From UMGS1851 sp900555605 (GTDB lineage Bacteria > Bacillota > Clostridia > UBA1212 > UBA1255): DNA of 11,928 bases. Below the pieces are notes generated by a model that was not told where the DNA came from, ran no database searches, and saw only the letters and a list, made by a program, of their open reading frames with translations. The first letter of the stretch is position 1, and the number at the start of each line of letters is the position of its first letter. The stretch is taken from contig CABROF010000080.1 in assembly GCA_902472555.1 (NCBI GenBank), positions 1 to 11,928 on the forward strand, in the 5' to 3' direction. Positions 8,250-11,928 of the stretch are shown piece after piece. The translations under genes were made by a program, and so were the position numbers.

Positions 8250-9897
8250 TGTGCAATAACCTCCGATATAAAATCCGTCTCGTAAAATAGAGCGCAGCCA
8301 GTATGACCGCGAATGTAATCACAATACACGTCCAGCCCTGTAAAATACCGCCGAAATACAGCAGCGCAGGCGCAGCATACAGCAGCAGAAGTATAACCGA
8401 CGCCAGCATGCCGAGCATGCCGTTCATATTCTGTTTCACTGCCTCTGCCTCTCTGTCCCAAATCAGCTTGGGCCTGATCAGGTCAATAAAAATATTGACA
8501 TAAGTAAAGGGCAGACACCCTAACAGCACTGCGGCCAGCGCAGTCACGGCAGCGAAAATGCCGGTCTTCATAAGGATGCCCGTCAGAAGTACCATGATCG
8601 CACCGCAGGCATAATAAGACAGAAGCGCTGCGCGGATCCGCCCTTTTGCCTGCTGCAGCGCAGATACCGGAATGACTTGTGTCAGCCAAAAGCATCTGCC
8701 TTCCCGTGAAAAGGTGGTGGACGGCACCAGATTCATCGAAGTAAGCAGCAGCGCGATTCCCATCAGCAAATAAAAGCTTGTTGTTTGTTCATTTTGAAAA
8801 AAGCCCAGCATCTGAGACAGTACATCCTCTTGATTTCCCATCCCGAAAAAAGCAGTAAGCAGCACCACCGGACCAAATACGACATTGATAAGACAATTCA
8901 TCGCATAAACCGGGCTTCTGAGAATCGTTCGGAACTCTTTTTTACAAAAGGCCGCCGCAGGAGCAGAAACCTGCGCCTGGATTTTGATGCTGCCCTTTTT
9001 GCCTGAAGAATAAGACATTCTGCGTGTAACGGCAAAGTACGGCTTTGCACCGGCAGCACATACCAGGAGCATCAGCAGCAGTGCAAACAGCACATATCCG
9101 AAAAGAGAGAACGCAAATACTGCGCCCTGTCCGGTCAGCATGTTTTCCAGAAGCTGCATATGGACCAGAAACCCCGTCGTCCCGCTGAGAAGCCCCGCCT
9201 GATCTGAGAAGAAGCCGGCAAGCACATCCATTTGGTCTGCTTCTCCCATTTTTGCCGACAGCGCCGTATTCAGCAGCATACAAAGAACCACCAGGGAAAT
9301 TCCGCAGATAATAGCAGCAAGCTCTTTATGCCGGAACCTTCCGGCGATCCAAGTAAATAACAGAACCAAGAAAATTCCGACAGCCGCAGGGAGCGCCGGA
9401 AAAAGCAGCGTACCAATCAGTGCTCCGGTTATAAAACCTGCTGTGACGCCATTATAAACAGCATAAATTACAAGTCCAGGCAGCAGAACGCCCAAAGATG
9501 AGCCCAAGAGCATTAAATACATTGTCAAATATACCGCAGAAAAAATATGGATCTGCTTAAAAGGCAGCGCTGATAGAAACGCCCCGTCCCTGCTGCCGAA
9601 CATCATGCTGAAGGAAGAAAGAATTCCCACCAGCAAGACCAGCACCTGTCCGACAATCAATACCATTTTTAAATACAGAGACGAATTTCCCGCTAATTCC
9701 GCCGCCTGATACAGCTGATAAAGAATAAAAGTATACGGTGCCAGCAAAACAGCCGCAGCAAATAAAGCCAGCAGGATGCCTCCCGCCGCATACAGCTTTC
9801 CGTTAGGCGCCGTTTTTATATAATGCTTCAGCCGTGTATAACCGATTTTATATTGAAATTGGAAGCGGAATAGTTTCCAAAACCGCGTCATTCTCAT
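8242..9897 (-). CDS. Large ABC-2-type transporter permease
   Basis: Integral membrane partner of the ATPase encoded just upstream, predicted to export an unknown substrate. The 551-residue product has about 12 strongly hydrophobic segments from roughly residue 35 to the end. A basic, aromatic N-terminus (RFWKLFRFQFQYKIGY) precedes the first. A cytoplasmic loop with STTFSREGRCFWLTQVIPVS resembles the SREGxxFWxxxxxPIS segment of one-piece Clostridia ABC-2 permeases. Half-size ABC-2 permeases have about six segments, so this protein could supply the whole membrane unit. I chose the ATG at 9897 because AAAAGG lies 7 bases upstream; a GTG at 9900 and an ATG at 9891 are alternatives. That ribosome binding site sits in a predicted hairpin arm (9904-9921). 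The stop overlaps the hydratase start by 8 bases. Efflux of a drug, peptide or lipid are all possible. Confidence 0.87.
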   Translation of the reverse strand: MRMTRFWKLFRFQFQYKIGYTRLKHYIKTAPNGKLYAAGGILLALFAAAVLLAPYTFILYQLYQAAELAGNSSLYLKMVLIVGQVLVLLVGILSSFSMMFGSRDGAFLSALPFKQIHIFSAVYLTMYLMLLGSSLGVLLPGLVIYAVYNGVTAGFITGALIGTLLFPALPAAVGIFLVLLFTWIAGRFRHKELAAIICGISLVVLCMLLNTALSAKMGEADQMDVLAGFFSDQAGLLSGTTGFLVHMQLLENMLTGQGAVFAFSLFGYVLFALLLMLLVCAAGAKPYFAVTRRMSYSSGKKGSIKIQAQVSAPAAAFCKKEFRTILRSPVYAMNCLINVVFGPVVLLTAFFGMGNQEDVLSQMLGFFQNEQTTSFYLLMGIALLLTSMNLVPSTTFSREGRCFWLTQVIPVSALQQAKGRIRAALLSYYACGAIMVLLTGILMKTGIFAAVTALAAVLLGCLPFTYVNIFIDLIRPKLIWDREAEAVKQNMNGMLGMLASVILLLLYAAPALLYFGGILQGWTCIVITFAVILAALYFTRRILYRRLLHND

Positions 9898-9903
9898 CAC
9901 CGT

Positions 9904-9921
9904 GCCTTTTACTGAAAAGGC
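9904..9921 (-). promoter_or_regulatory. Hairpin covering the permease ribosome binding site
   Basis: A perfect 7-base inverted repeat (GCCTTTT / AAAAGGC) with a 4-base loop lies just before the permease start. The downstream arm contains the AAAAGG that acts as its Shine-Dalgarno sequence, so folding would lower permease translation relative to the ATPase. No U-run follows, so it is not a classical terminator. Confidence 0.45.
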
Positions 9922-9929
9922 TTCCTTTC

Positions 9930-9963
9930 TTTCAGAGTCCGGAACCGTTTGTTTTCTCTGAAA
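9930..9963 (-). repeat. 8-base inverted repeat between the ABC ATPase and permease genes
   Basis: TTTCAGAG (9930-9937) and CTCTGAAA (9956-9963) are perfect reverse complements around an 18-base loop containing the palindrome TCCGGA. With the second hairpin at 9904-9921 it fills most of the 76-base gap. It could be an RNA processing or stability element; no U-tract supports termination. Confidence 0.4.
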
Positions 9964-9973
9964 ATGCTGCCTG

Positions 9974-10699
9974 TCACGTTACGATGCGCAGGAAAATATC
10001 CTCCAGCGAAGAACCCTTCTGCTCTGCCTGCGCCTTCAGGTCCGCGACAGTCCCTACAGCCGCCAGCTTTCCTCTGGAAATAATCCCCACACGATCACAG
10101 AGCTTTTCCGCAACTTCCAATACATGGGTTGAAAAGAAAACCGTGTTGCCCTGTCTGCAGTGCGCCCGCATTTCCTCCTTAAGCAAATGCGCTGCCATAG
10201 GATCCAGCCCAACCATGGGCTCGTCTAAAATCCACAGCCGGGGATTATGCAGCAAGGCGCCGGTAATTACAAGCTTCTGCCGCATACCGTGGGAATAGCT
10301 TTTGATCTGGTCCCCTAAAACAGAGCTGATACCGAACATTTCGGTATACTGCCGGATTCTCTTTTTCCGTTCATCGGCAGTTACCATATAGACATCACCT
10401 AAAAATTCCAGATATTCCATTCCTGTCAGGCGTTCATAGATATCCGGGTTATCCGGCACATATCCGAATTTCATTTTACAGGCCACCGGGTCTTTCCGCA
10501 TATCCACGCCGTCGATCTCCACACTGCCGCGGTCCGGTGCAATAATCCCCGTAATCATTTTAATCGTAGTAGTTTTGCCTGCTCCGTTGGGCCCGAGAAA
10601 GCCAAAAATTTCACCGTCTTTCACCTGCATATCCAAAGCGTCGACTGCCGGCGGCTTATCCGAAGCATATGATTTTGTTAAATCGCAAATATTCAGCAT
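9974..10699 (-). CDS. ABC transporter ATP-binding protein
   Basis: Cytoplasmic ATPase driving the permease encoded downstream. The 241-residue product has all nucleotide-binding motifs: Walker A GPNGAGKTT (36-44), a signature reading YSHGMRQK (135-142), Walker B LWILDEP with GLDP as D-loop (155-167), and the switch His192 in FFSTHV. The Q-loop region reads GYVPDNPDIYERLTG, without the usual Gln, a variation common in the ABC-2 exporter ATPase group. The C-terminal part (KGSSLEDIFLRIVT) is also typical of that group. I chose the ATG at 10699 because GGGAG lies 7 bases upstream and the domain starts at MLNICDLTKSY; the frame runs open to 10780, but that part overlaps promoter and operator sequence. 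It is the first gene of the minus-strand block. The transported substrate is unknown. Confidence 0.94.
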   Translation of the reverse strand: MLNICDLTKSYASDKPPAVDALDMQVKDGEIFGFLGPNGAGKTTTIKMITGIIAPDRGSVEIDGVDMRKDPVACKMKFGYVPDNPDIYERLTGMEYLEFLGDVYMVTADERKKRIRQYTEMFGISSVLGDQIKSYSHGMRQKLVITGALLHNPRLWILDEPMVGLDPMAAHLLKEEMRAHCRQGNTVFFSTHVLEVAEKLCDRVGIISRGKLAAVGTVADLKAQAEQKGSSLEDIFLRIVT

Positions 10700-10721
10700 A
10701 CGGAAACTCCCATCTGTACGC

Positions 10722-10739
10722 ATGCCGTTCTCCCGGCAT
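10722..10739 (-). promoter_or_regulatory. Short hairpin in the ABC operon leader
   Basis: A 6-base inverted repeat (ATGCCG / CGGCAT) with a 6-base loop lies in the predicted 5' leader of the ABC operon, about 10 bases before the ATPase ribosome binding site. Its plus-strand half CCGGCATA (10733-10740) recurs at 10774-10781 in the larger palindrome, 41 bases apart, so both could bind one regulator. Confidence 0.35.
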
Positions 10740-10759
10740 AAGCGTAAACTGCTGCAGGC

Positions 10760-10788
10760 TTGTATTTTACTTGCCGGCATAGTAAAAT
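10760..10788 (+). promoter_or_regulatory. Possible promoter of the hisA-ldh operon
   Basis: TTGTAT (10760-10765) and TAAAAT (10783-10788) lie 17 bases apart on the plus strand, with the operator-like palindrome between and over them. The -35 match is weak (3 of 6). An alternative is TTGCCG (10771-10776) with TATACC (10793-10798) at 16 bases. Either leaves a short leader of about 60-70 bases, too short for a T-box or attenuator. Confidence 0.3.
10764..10788. promoter_or_regulatory. Operator-like interrupted palindrome between divergent operons
   Basis: ATTTTACT (10764-10771) and AGTAAAAT (10781-10788) are perfect 8-base inverted repeats. The 9 bases between include the palindrome TGCCGGCA, so the element is nearly symmetric over 25 bases, with one extra base off centre. 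It begins 2 bases downstream of the minus-strand -10 box, at the expected transcription start, and overlaps a possible plus-strand promoter. This is a typical place for a repressor operator. No regulator gene lies in the window. Confidence 0.5.
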
Positions 10789-10790
10789 GC

Positions 10791-10820
10791 AGTATACCAC
10801 AAAGATACGGTTCTGTTCAA
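10791..10820 (-). promoter_or_regulatory. Candidate promoter of the ABC transporter / hydratase / ilv operon
   Basis: On the minus strand TTGAAC (10820-10815) and TATACT (10796-10791) are separated by 18 bases, a fair sigma-A-like match with a 5-of-6 -10 box. RNA would start near 10784, giving a leader of about 85 bases before the ATPase ATG. It is the best promoter-like pair I see upstream of the minus-strand block. Confidence 0.5.
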
Positions 10821-10861
10821 GCCGCCGAGTGGTTTCATCAGAAGGAAAGAAGGCATTCGGA

Positions 10862-11677
10862 TTGCGATTTCGGCCGTGTATCGATATTCATGAGGGAAAA
10901 GTAAAACAAATCATCGGCGGGACGCTGCGGGACAGGCTGCCCGATACACAATGCGCGGCTGCGGGAAAAAGTACTGCAGAAGAAAATTTTGTCTCACAAA
11001 AGGATGCGTCCTGGTATGCTTCTCTGTTCCGGAAGGATCATCTGACAGGCGGGCATATCATCATGCTCGGCAGCAGTCCGGAAAACCAAAAGGCCGCGTT
11101 ATCAGCGCTGTCGGCGTGGCCCGGCGGTATGCAGGCAGGCGGCGGCATTCATGCGGACAATGCCTTTTTCTATTTAGATGCAGGCGCCTCTCATATCATC
11201 GTCACCTCTTATATATTCCGCGACGGAATCATCGACTATCATCGTCTGACCGACCTTGCCGGACGCTGCGGCAAGCAGCGGATCGTGTTAGATCTAAGCT
11301 GCAGGCCTGTGTCCGGCGGATATCGGATTGCAACGAACCGCTGGCAGACATTGTCTGACACCTGGGTGACACATGCGCTTCTGAACGAGCTGGCAGCATA
11401 TTGCGGCGAATTTTTAGTACACGCCGTATCTAAAGAGGGATTGAAGAGCGGAATTGATGAGACATTAATTTCCCTTCTGGCTGAATCTCCGGTTCCCGTT
11501 ACCTATGCAGGAGGGATTTCTTCATTGGAGGATATCGAAAAAATCCGTCTGCTGGGCCGAAATCAGGTAGATTATACGGTTGGCAGCGCGCTGGATTTAT
11601 TCGGCGGGTATATTTCCTATCAAACACTGGCACACTATGCAAATAATCATAAATCAGATTCGGAGGATGCGCAGTGA
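10862..11677 (+). CDS. hisA: Eukaryotic-type phosphoribosylformimino-AICAR-phosphate (ProFAR) isomerase
   Basis: Predicted to catalyse the fourth step of histidine synthesis, the Amadori isomerisation of ProFAR to PRFAR, in the cytoplasm. The 271-residue (beta-alpha)8 protein is near the length of yeast HIS6 (261). It carries blocks I recognise from the HIS6/plant family rather than bacterial HisA: FRPCIDIHEGKVKQIIGG, LTGGHIIMLG, AWPGGMQAGGGI, LDAGASHIIVTSYIF, IVLDLSCR, ATNRWQT and VGSALDLFGG. Asp8 (CIDIH) and Asp144 (VLDLSCR) match the general acid/base pair of bacterial HisA. GGGI, AGGIS and GSALD are the phosphate-binding loops. I chose a TTG start at 10862 because AAGG lies 8 bases upstream and the family begins with (K/R)FRPCIDIH; the frame stays open upstream, through the promoter region, without a site. 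The stop overlaps the ldh start as GTGA. No other his gene is in the window. Confidence 0.88.
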   Translation: MRFRPCIDIHEGKVKQIIGGTLRDRLPDTQCAAAGKSTAEENFVSQKDASWYASLFRKDHLTGGHIIMLGSSPENQKAALSALSAWPGGMQAGGGIHADNAFFYLDAGASHIIVTSYIFRDGIIDYHRLTDLAGRCGKQRIVLDLSCRPVSGGYRIATNRWQTLSDTWVTHALLNELAAYCGEFLVHAVSKEGLKSGIDETLISLLAESPVPVTYAGGISSLEDIEKIRLLGRNQVDYTVGSALDLFGGYISYQTLAHYANNHKSDSEDAQ

Positions 11678-11928
11678 AGCAGGAGGAAGCAAAACCCACC
11701 TTTGATAAAATCGCGATCATCGGTACAGGCAACGTTGGCGCCACAATCGCGTATACGCTAATGCTCGACGGTATGATTCCGGAGATCGTACTAATTGACG
11801 CCAATCAAAAAAAAGCTGAAGGCGAAGCAATGGATCTGAACCACGGCATGGCCTTCGTAAAGCCCGCTGTTATAAGAGCTACAGCTGATTATGCCGCTGT
11901 TTCCGGCTGTGATATCGTCATTATCACC
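11674..11928 (+). CDS. ldh: L-lactate dehydrogenase, N-terminal part (cut by window edge)
   Basis: Predicted NAD-dependent enzyme that reduces pyruvate to L-lactate, regenerating NAD+ in fermentation. Only 85 residues are present, of about 315. They hold the Rossmann start KIAIIGTGNVGATIAY with the GxGxxG loop (17-22), then VLIDAN, whose Asp42 favours NAD+ over NADP+, and EGEAMDLNHGMAFVKP, characteristic of lactate dehydrogenases. Catalytic Arg, Asp and His and the substrate-specificity loop are outside the window, so malate or another 2-hydroxyacid substrate is not excluded. The GTG start has GGAGG 7 bases upstream and overlaps the hisA stop (GTGA), so the gene is probably translated from the hisA message. 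An ATG at 11667 is out of frame. Confidence 0.87.
   Translation, partial: MKQEEAKPTFDKIAIIGTGNVGATIAYTLMLDGMIPEIVLIDANQKKAEGEAMDLNHGMAFVKPAVIRATADYAAVSGCDIVIIT

Noticed and set aside
10700..10861. Attenuator, T-box or riboswitch in the divergent region
   Set aside because: The hisA leader is under about 75 bases, with no T-box sequence, His-codon run or terminator. The inverted repeats fit DNA operators better.
10760..10861. N-terminal extension of HisA from an upstream TTG or the ATG at 10787
   Set aside because: The extra residues have no family match, no ribosome binding site precedes them, and they overlap the promoter and palindrome.
1..11928. Mobile elements, phage genes, CRISPR or defence systems
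   Set aside because: Reading both strands showed no transposase, integrase, repeat-spacer array, tRNA or nuclease/toxin-like gene; all stretches are explained by housekeeping-type genes.

Overview
The window looks like part of the chromosome of a Gram-positive anaerobe of the class Clostridia, possibly a relative of the Lachnospiraceae. This is inferred from protein character: a lipoteichoic-acid-synthase-type membrane sulfatase, a lipoprotein cyclophilin, a one-piece ABC-2 permease, a Clostridia-like acetolactate synthase and a fermentative lactate dehydrogenase. Base composition is mid-range. Start sites mostly carry strong GGAGG-type ribosome binding sites and genes are tightly packed. I see no rRNA, tRNA, CRISPR array, insertion sequence, prophage or defence genes, and no gene-free stretch longer than about 160 bases.

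Left block (1 to about 10,700, all on the minus strand). In transcription order: ABC-transporter ATPase, large ABC-2 permease, aconitase-superfamily hydratase, exported cyclophilin-type peptidyl-prolyl isomerase, LtaS-like polymer synthase with an extra C-terminal domain, acetolactate synthase large subunit (ilvB), its regulatory subunit (ilvN), and the start of citramalate synthase (cimA), cut by the left edge. Gaps are short (76, 44, 39 and 15 bases) or genes overlap (8, 4 and 4 bases). I found no convincing terminator, so one long transcript is possible, with a weak internal promoter candidate before the cyclophilin gene. CimA makes citramalate from pyruvate and acetyl-CoA, giving 2-oxobutyrate without threonine. 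IlvBN then joins 2-oxobutyrate or pyruvate to pyruvate, so the promoter-distal end is an isoleucine/valine module.

Right block (about 10,862 to the end, plus strand). A phosphoribosylformimino-AICAR-phosphate isomerase of the eukaryotic (yeast HIS6-like) type is followed, with a 4-base overlap, by an L-lactate dehydrogenase cut by the right edge.

The two blocks diverge from a 162-base region holding a promoter-like pair for the ABC operon, a possible plus-strand promoter, and a 25-base interrupted palindrome at the predicted minus-strand transcription start.

Nothing here looks like a wholly new multi-gene system. Most worth a second look are the eukaryotic-type HisA, the acetolactate synthase with changed pocket residues and a lost C-terminal tail, the Asp-to-Glu change at the CimA metal site, the LtaS-like enzyme with an IPT/TIG-like tail, the hydratase coupled to an ABC permease, and the divergent operator-like palindrome.
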